Positions 8,832-17,619 are shown, counted from the stretch's first letter. The stretch is 64,000 nt of DNA from Cutibacterium granulosum (GCF_900186975.1 NZ_LT906441.1:992001-1056000), one strand, 5' to 3'. The notes: a model not told the origin generated them from the letters alone. Program-made: numbers and translations.

Positions 8832-9227
8832 TCACTCTGTGCAGTTCTGCGCCGCCAACAGGTCACGGATCTCGGTGAGCAGGTCCTCGCTGCTGGGGGC
8901 CGGGGCCTCCTCCTCGGACAACTTGCCGGACTTGCGGTGCTCACTGGCGATCTCGACCGGCTTGACGATGCCGAAGTACAACACGGCAGCGATGATCAGG
9001 AAGGCGATGGCGTCCGTGATGAATGCGCCGACGTGAATCCCGCCGGGAACCCATCCTGAGAAGTTGGGGGTGCCGCCCAGCTTCCCGAGCAGATCCAGGA
9101 TGATGGTCGTGAATGATTTCACCACCGTGGCGAAGGCAGTGCCCATGATGAAGGCAACTGCCATGTCGATGAGATTGCCTCGCATCAAGAAATTCTTGAA
9201 ACCCTTCACAGGTGTCGTCCTTTCCAT
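8832..9227 (-). CDS. mscL: large-conductance mechanosensitive channel MscL
   Basis: 131 aa, normal length. It opens under membrane tension to release solutes during osmotic downshock. The N-terminus KGFKNFLMRGNLIDMAVAFI is the amphipathic helix plus TM1 of MscL. TM2 (AFITDAIAFLIIAAVLYFGI) is followed by the conserved charged segment and a cytoplasmic helical bundle (EDLLTEIRDLLAAQ). The start ATG 9227 has AAAGGA upstream. It is the last gene of a minus-strand group with SAF, FmdB and cyclo-ligase genes, the order known from mycobacteria. Confidence 0.96.
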   Translation of the reverse strand: MERTTPVKGFKNFLMRGNLIDMAVAFIMGTAFATVVKSFTTIILDLLGKLGGTPNFSGWVPGGIHVGAFITDAIAFLIIAAVLYFGIVKPVEIASEHRKSGKLSEEEAPAPSSEDLLTEIRDLLAAQNCTE

Positions 9228-9252
9228 GTGTGTCCTTTGACAGATCGTGAGT

Positions 9253-9278
9253 GGGCAGGTCGTTCCGCCGGCCTGCCC
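9253..9278. other. inverted repeat between mscL and the SAF-domain gene
   Basis: GGGCAGG (9253-9259) and CCTGCCC (9272-9278) form a perfect 7-bp stem with a 12-base loop. There is no T-run on the minus strand, so a terminator role for the SAF gene is weak. It lies in the 63-base gap just upstream of mscL, so it could affect mscL expression. Confidence 0.35.
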
Positions 9279-9290
9279 CTCAACGTGTTT

Positions 9291-10073
9291 TCACCGTACG
9301 ACAATTCCGATCTGTCCTTGTGAGTTCTGTGTCGCCACTCGTGCAGCGGACTGCTCATCGGTGGAGACGACGACCAGTTCGGACTGGTCATTCGACATGA
9401 GTCCGCCGCCACCCTCGTGCGGTAGACCACGGATCACGGCATCCTTGGCGATGATGCCGGGGCCGTCATCGCCACTTGCCACCACTGAGACGCGTTGCCC
9501 CACCCGCAACATTGACAGCAACGAGGAATCCGACAGCTGCACTCCCACCAGTGCCGTTCCCGGTTTCGCGTGGGATCTGGTGAGCAGGTGGGACGAGGTG
9601 AGGATGGCCCCGGTCGGCACGTCGATGCTGACGGACTGCCCGATCACCTCATCGACCCGGCCGAATTTCCCTTCCGGAACCATGGACTCGGGCACGCAGA
9701 TGGTTCCCACCTGCTTTGCCTGTACTCGGGAACCCCCGCTGATGGGTTCCTTGGCGTTGACGACGCACACAGTACCTCGCGGAGGACGTTGTGCCGAGGA
9801 GAACGTCAGCACCGCCAAACCGGTCAGAAGGGCGGCCAGGATACGGCGGTGTCGGCAGACGAAGACATGAATCGAACGCCGCCAGCCTCGCCCCATGGTG
9901 CCGCCGCGCTCTGAGTGGTTGGCGCGACGTGTGGCTGTCGTGGAGAGTGCAGAGGATGCAGGCCGCCCCGACCGGGGTCGCCGGCTCGGGTGGGCGGGGG
10001 AGGGCTCTTCTCGAGATGATGCCGGGAACGATGCGGACGCACGACGCCCGGAGCGATGATGTGAGGAAGTCAT
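9291..10073 (-). CDS. SAF-domain membrane protein (CpaB/RcpC-like)
   Basis: 260 aa from ATG 10073, or 201 aa if the internal ATG at 9896 is used; the extra N-terminus is Arg/Ser rich and low complexity. One transmembrane helix (ILAALLTGLAVLTF) is followed by a SAF domain: AKEPISGGSRVQAKQV, then VIGQSVSIDVPTGAILTSSHL. SAF domains occur in Flp-pilus assembly protein CpaB, but no other pilus gene is nearby, so the role is open. In actinobacteria a SAF gene commonly sits between fmdB and mscL, as here. Confidence 0.8.
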   Translation of the reverse strand: MTSSHHRSGRRASASFPASSREEPSPAHPSRRPRSGRPASSALSTTATRRANHSERGGTMGRGWRRSIHVFVCRHRRILAALLTGLAVLTFSSAQRPPRGTVCVVNAKEPISGGSRVQAKQVGTICVPESMVPEGKFGRVDEVIGQSVSIDVPTGAILTSSHLLTRSHAKPGTALVGVQLSDSSLLSMLRVGQRVSVVASGDDGPGIIAKDAVIRGLPHEGGGGLMSNDQSELVVVSTDEQSAARVATQNSQGQIGIVVR

Positions 10074-10133
10074 ACCCCTGTTGTCGTGGGCACCGGGACG
10101 AACCGGCAGTTGTCCACAGGAAGACGTCGATGG

Positions 10134-10445
10134 TCAGCTGGCCACGGCGTCAGCTGTGGACGACGCCGTAGTGGCGGAGGACTCCGGCGACGCGGAAGCG
10201 CTGGAGTCCGAACCAGCAGAAGATGCCTTGTCCCCGTGCGTCGGAGTGCTGACGTTGCTGCTGCCCGAGGTGTGATTGTCGGTGGAGTAGAAACCTGACC
10301 CCTTGAACACGACACCCACTGCGCTGAACACCTTGCGCAGGGTGCCATTGCATTTTTCGCACACCGTGAGGGGATCATCGCTGAAGCGCTGCACGACCTC
10401 CAAATCCTGGCCGCAATTGGTGCAACGGTACTGGTACGTGGGCAT
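10134..10445 (-). CDS. FmdB-family zinc-ribbon protein
   Basis: 103 aa from ATG 10445, with GAGGAG upstream. The N-terminal zinc ribbon has Cys8, Cys11, Cys29 and Cys32 (YRCTNCG; VCEKCNG) followed by the family's KVFSAVGVVFKGSGFY segment. The C-terminal 45 residues are a Ser/Ala/Thr-rich disordered tail. FmdB-type proteins are small putative regulators; the biochemical role is not established. It lies between the SAF and cyclo-ligase genes. Confidence 0.9.
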   Translation of the reverse strand: MPTYQYRCTNCGQDLEVVQRFSDDPLTVCEKCNGTLRKVFSAVGVVFKGSGFYSTDNHTSGSSNVSTPTHGDKASSAGSDSSASASPESSATTASSTADAVAS

Positions 10446-10532
10446 GAATCTCCTCAATCCGTGCGACTGGGACAGTCGAACACTGGCACATGATAAGGCG
10501 CTGCGAGCAGTCAAGGAAATCCGCCCAACAGA

Positions 10533-11237
10533 TCACCCCAGAGGGTGCAGACCAGTCTGTGTGAACGCTGCATCCACCGGCAGGTCCCACGGCTGCCTGG
10601 GGACCTCGTCGACGATCTCGCAGTCGTCCACCACGGCCCACACCGGCGCTCCGGTACGGCGATCCTCCAGAACTCGGTCATACCATCCGCCACCGACACC
10701 CACCCGATAGCCACGTCGGTCCACCCACAATGCCGAACACAGGATGACGTCACACTGCTTGATGGAGTCGGCCGGTAATAACGGGCCACACGGTTCGGGG
10801 ATCGACCAGAGTCCGGGCCGCACGTCCTCGGGTGTGAACCAGGCCCATGCTGGGTGTCCCAGTCCGTGTCCACGGCCGTCGGTGAGCACGGGCGCCAGGA
10901 CGCGAGTGCCGGCCGCGACGAGTCCGCGAGCCAGCTCAAGGGTGTCGGGTTCAGGAGAGCGAGACAGATAGGTGCACACGGCTTTCACCCCGGCGAGTTC
11001 CTCGAGCGCGGCCTCGGTGCGTCGAGCGTCCACCTGGGGACGACTGGCCAGCCGTTGCGCACTGGTGCGCGACCTGCGACTGCGATCCCGCCACTGCCGC
11101 TTCACCTCAGACGTCCGGGACGGCAGCTCGGAGGGGTGCCGCGGTTCATCGCCCCCGTCAACCCGGTGCACGGGATTCCTGCTCGGGTCGTTCGGTGTGT
11201 TCGGCTCGGCGTCACTGCCGCTGGGGTTGTCGGTCAT
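10533..11237 (-). CDS. 5-formyltetrahydrofolate cyclo-ligase
   Basis: 234 aa from ATG 11237. It converts 5-formyl-THF to 5,10-methenyl-THF using ATP. Family marks are the basic ATP-binding segment near the start (KRQWRDRSRRSRTSAQRL), the VLAPVLTDGRG and LGHPAWAWF region, and the hallmark GVGGGWYDRVL with the phosphate-binding glycines. The first 40 residues are a charged, Pro/Ser-rich extension. It is divergent from the Glp-like gene at 11306; only 68 bases separate the two starts. Confidence 0.92.
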   Translation of the reverse strand: MTDNPSGSDAEPNTPNDPSRNPVHRVDGGDEPRHPSELPSRTSEVKRQWRDRSRRSRTSAQRLASRPQVDARRTEAALEELAGVKAVCTYLSRSPEPDTLELARGLVAAGTRVLAPVLTDGRGHGLGHPAWAWFTPEDVRPGLWSIPEPCGPLLPADSIKQCDVILCSALWVDRRGYRVGVGGGWYDRVLEDRRTGAPVWAVVDDCEIVDEVPRQPWDLPVDAAFTQTGLHPLG

Positions 11238-11305
11238 GGACTCACCATAGGCAGTGGCCCGAGTCGTTGTGTCGTTTTCGGTATTTGCACCTTTACCATC
11301 TAGGC

Positions 11306-12577
11306 ATGGCGTTGTTCCGTAGGAAAACTGTTGAACCAACCGAGGAGCCGGTGGAAACCGTCGAGGCGCTTCCGCAGCCCCCCGCTGGCGACGACCAGGG
11401 ACGACGCTCGGTCCAGACGTATCGTGATTATCTGTTGTCGCTGGTCCCACCACTCGAACCGTTCGGGATGGGCATCACCGATGCGCTCGGGCTTGCCGTG
11501 TGCGAGAACGTCCCGTCCCCGATCGACGTGCCACGGCGCACCGTGGCCAGTTTCGATGGATATGCCCTCACGGCCTCGTCCACGAAATCTGCCGGACGCC
11601 CCGACAAGCTCCGACTGCAGCTGGACAGGCGCCCTCCCATTCCCATCATTGGTGGCACCGTGGTGTCGATCCAGGGAGGTCAGGAGCTTCCCCGTGGTGC
11701 GGACGCCGTCGTCAGCGAGAATCACATGGAGAACGGTGAGGTCGTCCTGTCCCAGCCCGTACGCCGCTGGGACGGCTGCACCCTTGCCGGCAGCGACTAC
11801 CTCAGCGGTGAGTCGCTCATGGAGAACGGTGAGATCCTCCACATCGGTCTGGCGGCGCTGCTCTCCCGGGCCGGAATTGACCGGGTGCTGGCCCGACCAC
11901 GTCCCCGGATCGTCGTCATCGGCACCGGCAACGGCCACAGCCACGAGGCAATCCCCGATCTGGACGTCACCGCTCGCACCATCACGGCTGCCGTGCATGC
12001 CCGTGGATTCGACGCGTGGCGAGTCGAGTGCCTGGGAGACGACCGGGAACGTCTCACGCAGACCATCAGCGACCAGTTCATCCGTGCGGATCTCGTCATT
12101 GCCACCAGTGATCGTATGACGGCTGGCGGATACGATCCGATTGCCGCCGTGCTGCACACGTTCGGCCCCACCGAGTTCAGTCAGGTGGCGATGGCACCTT
12201 CTGGAATGCACGGGTTCGCCCTGGCCGGTGCCGGCATGACGCCGGTGCTCATGCTTCCGCCCGGACCCGCACCGGCACTGACGTCATTGCTGTGCTTCGG
12301 TCTGCCTCTCATGCGCAAGCTGGCCGGGATGGACGTCAACTCCGATCGGTTGACGGGCCGGTGGAGGCATGATGTGCAGCCAGACCCTGCTCTCACCACC
12401 TTCCGGGCCGTCAAGTGCATCGACGCCGAGGGTGGCCCGCAGCTCACGGTTCTGGACACCGGGGACGTCGCCAGTCTGCCGCTGCTGGCTGTGGCAGATG
12501 CGATTGCCGTGCTGCCACCCGGGGAGCAGGCCATTGCGGCAGGAAGTGCCGTGTCGTACTGGCGTCTGGACGCATGA
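11306..12577 (+). CDS. MoeA/gephyrin-like protein, probable divisome factor Glp
   Basis: 423 aa. The fold is MoeA: residues about 35-160 give PRRTVASFDGYALT and GADAVVSENHMENGE; residues about 195-330 hold the MogA-like domain; the C-terminal domain IV ends at SYWRLDA. Active-site motifs are damaged: the usual TGDEL is TGNGHSHE, GGVSxGxxD reads SDRMTAGGYDP, and the PGNP loop is PPGPAP. In corynebacteria and mycobacteria a MoeA paralogue in this same neighbourhood (Rv0994 position) is Glp, which binds FtsZ and the membrane receptor GlpR. The GlpR homologue lies two genes downstream here. I therefore infer a cell-division rather than molybdenum-cofactor role. Confidence 0.82.
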   Translation: MALFRRKTVEPTEEPVETVEALPQPPAGDDQGRRSVQTYRDYLLSLVPPLEPFGMGITDALGLAVCENVPSPIDVPRRTVASFDGYALTASSTKSAGRPDKLRLQLDRRPPIPIIGGTVVSIQGGQELPRGADAVVSENHMENGEVVLSQPVRRWDGCTLAGSDYLSGESLMENGEILHIGLAALLSRAGIDRVLARPRPRIVVIGTGNGHSHEAIPDLDVTARTITAAVHARGFDAWRVECLGDDRERLTQTISDQFIRADLVIATSDRMTAGGYDPIAAVLHTFGPTEFSQVAMAPSGMHGFALAGAGMTPVLMLPPGPAPALTSLLCFGLPLMRKLAGMDVNSDRLTGRWRHDVQPDPALTTFRAVKCIDAEGGPQLTVLDTGDVASLPLLAVADAIAVLPPGEQAIAAGSAVSYWRLDA

Positions 12578-12705
12578 GCCCCGAGGCGATGAGCAAGCGC
12601 AACATCCCTGAGTCGATGAGGAATCGCGTGGGCCTGCCGGCTGGGCGCATCGTGACGGTGAGCGGTACGGTCTGCGTCGAACGTTGGGAACCAGCTGCGT
12701 GGTGA
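12574..12705 (+). CDS. possible 43-aa small protein
   Basis: An ATG overlapping the stop of the Glp-like gene (ATGA) opens a 43-codon frame ending TGA at 12703-12705, just before the acetyltransferase. Its sequence (SKRNIPESMRNRVGLPAGRI) is basic and shows no motif. The coupling geometry is suggestive but the frame may be chance. Confidence 0.25.
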   Translation: MSPEAMSKRNIPESMRNRVGLPAGRIVTVSGTVCVERWEPAAW

Positions 12706-12709
12706 CCCG

Positions 12710-13486
12710 GTGAGAAGGCGATTCCCCACGGTGACCACCATCTGGCAGGGCTTGCAGCATCGCAGCCGGTGGCACGGGCACGGGGGTGCCCGATGGCTGC
12801 ATGGTGGCCACCCTGGTGGGGGCTGGCCCGTGACCCTGCGCAGCGGAGCCGTTGTGCTGCGCCCACTACGGTGCAGTGACGAGGACGACTGGATCGTCCT
12901 GCGGCAACGCAACCAGGACTGGCTGGCCAGATGGGAGGCGACGCGTCCACCGGGCAGCCCAGAGAAGGCGCCGACCTTCGCACAGATGGTGCGACGCAAT
13001 CAACGGCGGGCACGCCACGGTGAGATCCTGCCCTGGGCACTGGTCTGGGACGATGGGTGGCCCGATCATCCGGTCAGGAATCCGTACGAACTCCCGATCA
13101 CTGGTCAGGTGACGGTCTTCGACATCTCCTACGGTGCAGCTCTGTCGTGCTCGGTCGGGTACTGGATCAGCGCAGACCATGCAGGTCGAGGTGCCGTCCC
13201 GACTGCCGTCGCCATGGCCTGTGACCACTGCTTCAGCGCGCTGGGAATGCATCGCATCGAGATCTGCGTGCGTCCGGAAAATGTCAAGAGTCTGTGCGTC
13301 GTCGAAAAGATCGGAATGACGGAGGAAGGGCTGCGTCACCAGTACCTCCACATTGACGGGAGTTGGCGGGATCATCGGGTGTTTCGCATGTTCCCCAGCG
13401 ACCATCCGCAGGGCGTTCTTCACGATCTGCAGAGGAATTTCCCTGCTTTGGGGATGAGCTGTGGATCAACGGCATCGCGGCCGTGA
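12710..13486 (+). CDS. GNAT-family acetyltransferase, RimJ/RimL type
   Basis: 258 aa from GTG 12710; GTG 12731 is an alternative. The RimJ-like core begins around residue 45 (LRSGAVVLRPLRCSDEDDW). The acetyl-CoA region is YWISADHAGRGAVPTAVA, with the family's DHCFSALGMHRIEI and ENVKSLCVVEKIGM segments. It transfers acetyl groups to protein N-termini or small amines; the substrate is unknown. In mycobacteria the matching gene (Rv0995, rimJ) also lies between the moeA paralogue and the glpR homologue. The first 40 residues are Gly/His/Trp rich and may not be translated. Confidence 0.88.
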   Translation: MRRRFPTVTTIWQGLQHRSRWHGHGGARWLHGGHPGGGWPVTLRSGAVVLRPLRCSDEDDWIVLRQRNQDWLARWEATRPPGSPEKAPTFAQMVRRNQRRARHGEILPWALVWDDGWPDHPVRNPYELPITGQVTVFDISYGAALSCSVGYWISADHAGRGAVPTAVAMACDHCFSALGMHRIEICVRPENVKSLCVVEKIGMTEEGLRHQYLHIDGSWRDHRVFRMFPSDHPQGVLHDLQRNFPALGMSCGSTASRP

Positions 13487-13656
13487 CGGATTTCCCTGAT
13501 GGGTAGGGTCTCGGCAACAATTTTCCACCGCTGTGCCGGAACTCTTTTCGCGGACGAACTCGGAAAAGATCTGAGCAGTGGAGTTGTAATCACACCGCTG
13601 TCATTTTGACGACACACCGTGTCTGGTGATTCGGGTGGCAGCTCGGTGCCTCTAAC

Positions 13657-14427
13657 GTGTTCCTCGTGGTAGCAATCATCATTGGCGCTCTCGTGGTGGC
13701 ATGGCTCGGGTATTTGGTGCCTGCGTTCGTCAGCCGCCACCGTGACCATGCCGATGAGGACTCCGCCACCACTCAGTTCCCCGAGACGATGACCGTCGTC
13801 TCCGAGAGTGGATACACCATCAGCTCGGACACGCCGGACACGCAGGATTCCGATCTCGAGGTCTCCACCCCGTTCACCCGGGCCACGGCCAAACAGGAAT
13901 TGCGGCGCGCGTGGGCAAAGGCTGCCCGACGACGCAGAAACACCTTGTTCATTCTGCTCGGTCTGACGACCCTCCTTGCCATTCTCGGTGCCACGAACAC
14001 CATTTCCTGGTGGTTCACCATCGCTGGGACGGTGCTCATTGCCGGATTCCTCGTTCTGTCGCGAGTTTCGGTGGTACGGATGGCACGACGATTCGATGCG
14101 CGGCTGGCATTGATCAATGAGGGGTGGGATGAAAGAACCACCGCCATGGAGATCCCAGATTCCTTTCGTGACGAGGTCCAGGAGGCCTCCGAACCCCCCG
14201 GATTCTCCATCGACCTGAACAGTCCGATCGAGGATTCCGCAGGTTCCCTGTGGGAGGCCGTGCCAGTCACTGCCCCCACATACATCTCCCAGCCGCTGTC
14301 GGCCCGTACGGTACGCACGATCGATCTGTCCTCGCTGGGCCCGGTTCCCGGCGAGATGACCAGCCCGGTCGCTACCCGCGGTGACGAGGAGGAGACTCGA
14401 GAGGTGGCTGTTCGCCGGACGGCGTGA
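13657..14427 (+). CDS. divisome membrane protein GlpR/SepX-like
   Basis: 256 aa from GTG 13657 (GTG 13666 also possible). An N-terminal transmembrane helix (AIIIGALVVAWLGYLVPAFV) is followed by a cytoplasmic stretch with acidic, Ser/Thr-rich sequence and then RRAWAKAARRRRN. Two closely spaced helices come next (residues about 100-140) and a Pro/Ser-rich tail ends with RTVRTIDLSSLG. This layout and the position downstream of moeA paralogue and rimJ match GlpR of corynebacteria and SepX of Streptomyces, which anchor division proteins at the membrane. Sequence identity in the tail is not checked. The 170-base upstream gap likely holds its own promoter. Confidence 0.75.
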   Translation: MFLVVAIIIGALVVAWLGYLVPAFVSRHRDHADEDSATTQFPETMTVVSESGYTISSDTPDTQDSDLEVSTPFTRATAKQELRRAWAKAARRRRNTLFILLGLTTLLAILGATNTISWWFTIAGTVLIAGFLVLSRVSVVRMARRFDARLALINEGWDERTTAMEIPDSFRDEVQEASEPPGFSIDLNSPIEDSAGSLWEAVPVTAPTYISQPLSARTVRTIDLSSLGPVPGEMTSPVATRGDEEETREVAVRRTA

Positions 14428-14661
14428 GGTGCTGGCTGCGCAGTTCGCGCTCGTGCGCTGGGGGTCCGTGCCGGAGAGATCATCCGGTGAGAGTCAGGGC
14501 TTGCGGGGATTGCCCAATTCGTGGGCCGGTGTGGGTCGCCGGCGGAGGAGAGTCAGGAACCACGGTTCGCGGGAGCGTGGGGATTGCGGGAGCACATCCG
14601 CATCCGGCGGGGCTGGCAATTGATCTGCCGGCGCACCTGTAGTAACGTGACACCTTGTCTT

Positions 14662-14734
14662 GGGGCATTAGCGCAGTTGGTAGCGCGTCTCGGTCGCATC
14701 GAGAAGGTCACGGGTTCGACTCCCGTATGCTCCA
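14662..14734 (+). tRNA. tRNA-Ala, anticodon CGC
   Basis: A 73-nt cloverleaf begins GGGGCATTAGCGCAG and ends ATGCTCCA. The acceptor stem is GGGGCAT/ATGCTCC with one G-T pair. The anticodon stem TCTCG/CGAGA closes the loop GTCGCAT, giving CGC at 34-36 (codon GCG). Position 32 is G, which is uncommon. The CCA end is not encoded. Confidence 0.93.
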
Positions 14735-14744
14735 CAACGATGAT

Positions 14745-14773
14745 GGAGGGGCGGCCCGTGCGGTCGCCCCTCC
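14745..14773 (+). terminator. hairpin terminator after tRNA-Ala
   Basis: GGAGGGGCG (14745-14753) and CGCCCCTCC (14765-14773) form a perfect 9-bp GC-rich stem with an 11-base loop, 11 bases past the tRNA. Only a weak T-containing tract follows (TGTCGTCCCTGTGT). It is likely the tRNA terminator. Confidence 0.6.
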
Positions 14774-14950
14774 TGTCGTCCCTGTGTCAACTCTGTGTCA
14801 GCAAGATGCAGCACCGTGCCATCGGGAAGCGCTGGCGTCAAGGTGCAGGGCACTTCACCCGCTGCCCAACGACAGCGCGAGTTCAGCGACCTGCTGGTGA
14901 CGCGTCGCCGCGATTCAGCTGCATCAACCCATGGGTCGCCTCGGTCTCCC

Positions 14951-16045
14951 TCACAGCCAGTCCTTCTTGCGGAAGATCAACCACAGGATGAATGCCGCCG
15001 CGGCCATCATCGCCAGCGACAGGGGATACCCGTACTTCAGGTGCAGGGACGGCATGTTGTCGAAGTTCATGCCATAGATGCCACTGATGAGGGTGGGCAC
15101 GACGAGGATGGCAGCCCAGGACGAGACCTTCTTGAGGTTCTCGTTGCGCTCCTGGTCCACCAACGTCGAGTTGACGGCGAGCACCTGATTGAGCAGCTCC
15201 CGGATGTCGGTGATCTGGTTGACGATGCGCGCCAAGTGGTCGGCGACGTCGCCCAGATACCCTTGTAGACTCTCGGAGACCTGATGCTTGTTGAATCCGG
15301 CCCGCAGCGAGCCGACGATGGGAATGAGCGGGTTGATGGCACGTTGCAGGTCCATCGTCTCGCGGGAGAGTCGGTAGATGCGCTCCGGGGCGGCCGGGTC
15401 ACCGGTGAACACCTGGTACTCAATCTGCTCGATGTCCTTCTGCAGGCCGTCAATGACCGGGTTGGTCTGGTCGACCACCCCATCCAGGACGGTGTACAGC
15501 ACCGATTCGGATCCCTTGGAGAGCATGTGGGCATTCGAGGGGATGCGGGGGCTCCATGACAGGGTCGCCAGCTCGTCGGGAATGCGCTGGGTGATGATGA
15601 GCACGAAATTGTTCTGCTTGACGACCTCGGCCTCCACGAAGGCCACGTCCTCACTGGAGTCGATGTAGAACGGCGGGTGCAGCACCATGAACAGGGCGTC
15701 GCCGTGGCGCTCCAGCTTGGGTCGCTGGTGGCCTTCCTTGAGGTCCTCGGCCAACAGCGGGGTCAGCCTCATCTCGGTGATGACGTGATCGATCTGGGTC
15801 CTGTTGGGCTGGTGGACGACGGCGACTCCGAGACGCTCGTCATGACCGTCCAACCAGTCCAGGGTCTGCCGGATCCCGGCACGTTCGGGCACGGTGGTCT
15901 CGTGTCCGTCGGCGAACCACTGGATGCCCACCGGCCCGGGTCTGGTGACGACGTCGGATGCCCGGTTGGCCAGACCATTTCCGCTGCTGCTGGTGCGGAT
16001 CCGTGCGATGGTACTCTGACGCACTTTCCCGTTGATCTTGTTCAT
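14951..16045 (-). CDS. corA: CorA-family magnesium/divalent cation transporter
   Basis: 364 aa from ATG 16045 with GGGGGAG upstream. It is a pentameric inner-membrane Mg2+ channel. The long N-terminal cytoplasmic domain includes LLAEDLKEGHQRPKLERHGD and the FMVLHPPFYID strand, then long stalk helices (residues about 220-300). The two C-terminal membrane helices bracket the signature YGMNF (IYGMNFDNMP), and the protein ends with basic residues (FRKKDWL). It is transcribed in the same direction as the uracil permease but separated from it by about 95 bases. Confidence 0.94.
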   Translation of the reverse strand: MNKINGKVRQSTIARIRTSSSGNGLANRASDVVTRPGPVGIQWFADGHETTVPERAGIRQTLDWLDGHDERLGVAVVHQPNRTQIDHVITEMRLTPLLAEDLKEGHQRPKLERHGDALFMVLHPPFYIDSSEDVAFVEAEVVKQNNFVLIITQRIPDELATLSWSPRIPSNAHMLSKGSESVLYTVLDGVVDQTNPVIDGLQKDIEQIEYQVFTGDPAAPERIYRLSRETMDLQRAINPLIPIVGSLRAGFNKHQVSESLQGYLGDVADHLARIVNQITDIRELLNQVLAVNSTLVDQERNENLKKVSSWAAILVVPTLISGIYGMNFDNMPSLHLKYGYPLSLAMMAAAAFILWLIFRKKDWL

Positions 16046-16140
16046 CACGCTCCCCCTGTGGGTCAGGCCCTGTGAATCAGGGCGTCGTGGCTCGGGCACC
16101 CGATACCGGTACCGGAATCATTGTGCTCCGTGGGCCAGAA

Positions 16141-17619
16141 TCACTGGTCCCGATCGGATCGTTTGTTGGCACGCCGGTCGTCGTCCTTGTACATGCCGGG
16201 CGTGTCGAGAACGATGCTGGTGCCCCCTGCGGCATCGGCAAGTTCCCTGGGAGCCAGCCACTTCGCGAGGTGATAGACGCCGACGGTGACGATCGTGCCC
16301 AAGGCAATACCGCCCAGGGTGAAGGACTCGGTGAACTTCAGGGACACGTCACCAATGCCAATGATGATTCCGGCAGCAACGGGAACGATGTTCACCGGAT
16401 TGCCGAAATCGACCCGGTTCTCCCTCCAGATCTTGGCACCGAGCAGTCCAATCATGCCGTAGAGCACGACGGTGATTCCACCCAGGACGCCACCGGGGGT
16501 GGCTGAGATGATGGCGCCGAATTTCGGGGAGAACCCGAAGAGGATGGCCACGAGTGCGGCGACGGCGTACGCGGCGGTGGAGTACACCTTGGTGGCCGCC
16601 ATGACGCCGATGTTCTCGGCATAGGTCGTCGTCGGTCCGGCGCCAGCCAGGGTGGCCACCATCGAGGTGGCACCGTCTGCCGCGATGGCTCGTCCCATCT
16701 GGTGGTCGAGGTTGCGGTCCGTCATCTCGGCCACGGCCTTGACGTGGCCGGTGTTCTCGGCGATGAGGGCGATGACCACCGGCAGGGCCAGCAGGATGAA
16801 GGACAGGTGGAATGCCGGTAGGTGGAACCCGACGACGTTGCCGGCGCCGAAATGGCCTGCGCCGTTCGAGTCGACCGAGTACGTCCACGAGTCGAGGTCG
16901 GTCATCTGCGGCAACCCCACCCAGTCGGCGGCCCGCACCCCCGACCAGTCGACCCGGTTGACGGTGGTGCTCACGCCGTCGACGGTCTTGTGCATCGGCC
17001 CGAGAACCAGGTCCTCCAGCCACGAGAGCACGTATCCGATGATGAGCGCCACGAAGATCGCGATGCGGGAGAGGAATCCCCGCGGTGCCACCGACAGCGC
17101 CACGACGAGGACCATGACGATCAGCGCGGTCCACTGATCCACCGGCCAGTACGTCTTGGCGACGACCGGTGCCAGGTTGAACCCGATGAGCATGACGACG
17201 GCACCCGTCACCACCGGGGGAAGCAGCCTGTGCACCACCTTGGCGCCGGCGGCATGGATGATGATGCCGCACAGGAACAGCGTCAGGCCAACGACGAAGA
17301 GCGCCCCGGAGACGTCATTGGGTTTGCCACCGGAAGCGTAGATCGCTGCGGCCACCCCCGGGAACGAGGCGGAGGAGCCCAGATAGCTGGGCACCTCGTG
17401 CTTGGTGACGAAGATGAAGACCAAGGTCGCGATGCCCGACATCATCACGGCCAGCTGGGGGTTGAGCCCCATGAGGATCGGAAAGACGAAGGTGGCCCCG
17501 AACATCGCCACGACGTGCTGGGCGCCGAGCCCAATGGTGCGCCCCCACGTGAGTCGCTCGTCTGGTGCGACGATTTCCCCGGGTTCGAGCTTGCCTCCGT
17601 TGTGGAGTGTCCAGATCAT
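16141..17619 (-). CDS. uraA: NCS2-family uracil/xanthine permease
   Basis: 492 aa from ATG 17619 with GGAAGGGAGA upstream. It has about 12-14 membrane segments and is a proton-coupled nucleobase importer. NCS2 marks are LGAQHVVAMFGATFVFPILMG near residue 32, the ALPVVIALIAENTGHVKAV segment with the substrate-binding Glu, and GAGPTTTYAENIGVMAATKV, the NAT signature region. The second half fits uracil permeases (UraA) better than xanthine ones because of AENIGV; specificity is inferred. The C-terminal tail is hydrophilic. Confidence 0.92.
   Translation of the reverse strand: MIWTLHNGGKLEPGEIVAPDERLTWGRTIGLGAQHVVAMFGATFVFPILMGLNPQLAVMMSGIATLVFIFVTKHEVPSYLGSSASFPGVAAAIYASGGKPNDVSGALFVVGLTLFLCGIIIHAAGAKVVHRLLPPVVTGAVVMLIGFNLAPVVAKTYWPVDQWTALIVMVLVVALSVAPRGFLSRIAIFVALIIGYVLSWLEDLVLGPMHKTVDGVSTTVNRVDWSGVRAADWVGLPQMTDLDSWTYSVDSNGAGHFGAGNVVGFHLPAFHLSFILLALPVVIALIAENTGHVKAVAEMTDRNLDHQMGRAIAADGATSMVATLAGAGPTTTYAENIGVMAATKVYSTAAYAVAALVAILFGFSPKFGAIISATPGGVLGGITVVLYGMIGLLGAKIWRENRVDFGNPVNIVPVAAGIIIGIGDVSLKFTESFTLGGIALGTIVTVGVYHLAKWLAPRELADAAGGTSIVLDTPGMYKDDDRRANKRSDRDQ

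Noticed and set aside
14381-14623. 80-codon frame between glpR and tRNA-Ala
   Set aside because: Arg/Gly/Ser-rich, overlaps the end of glpR, lacks a ribosome site and shows no domain.
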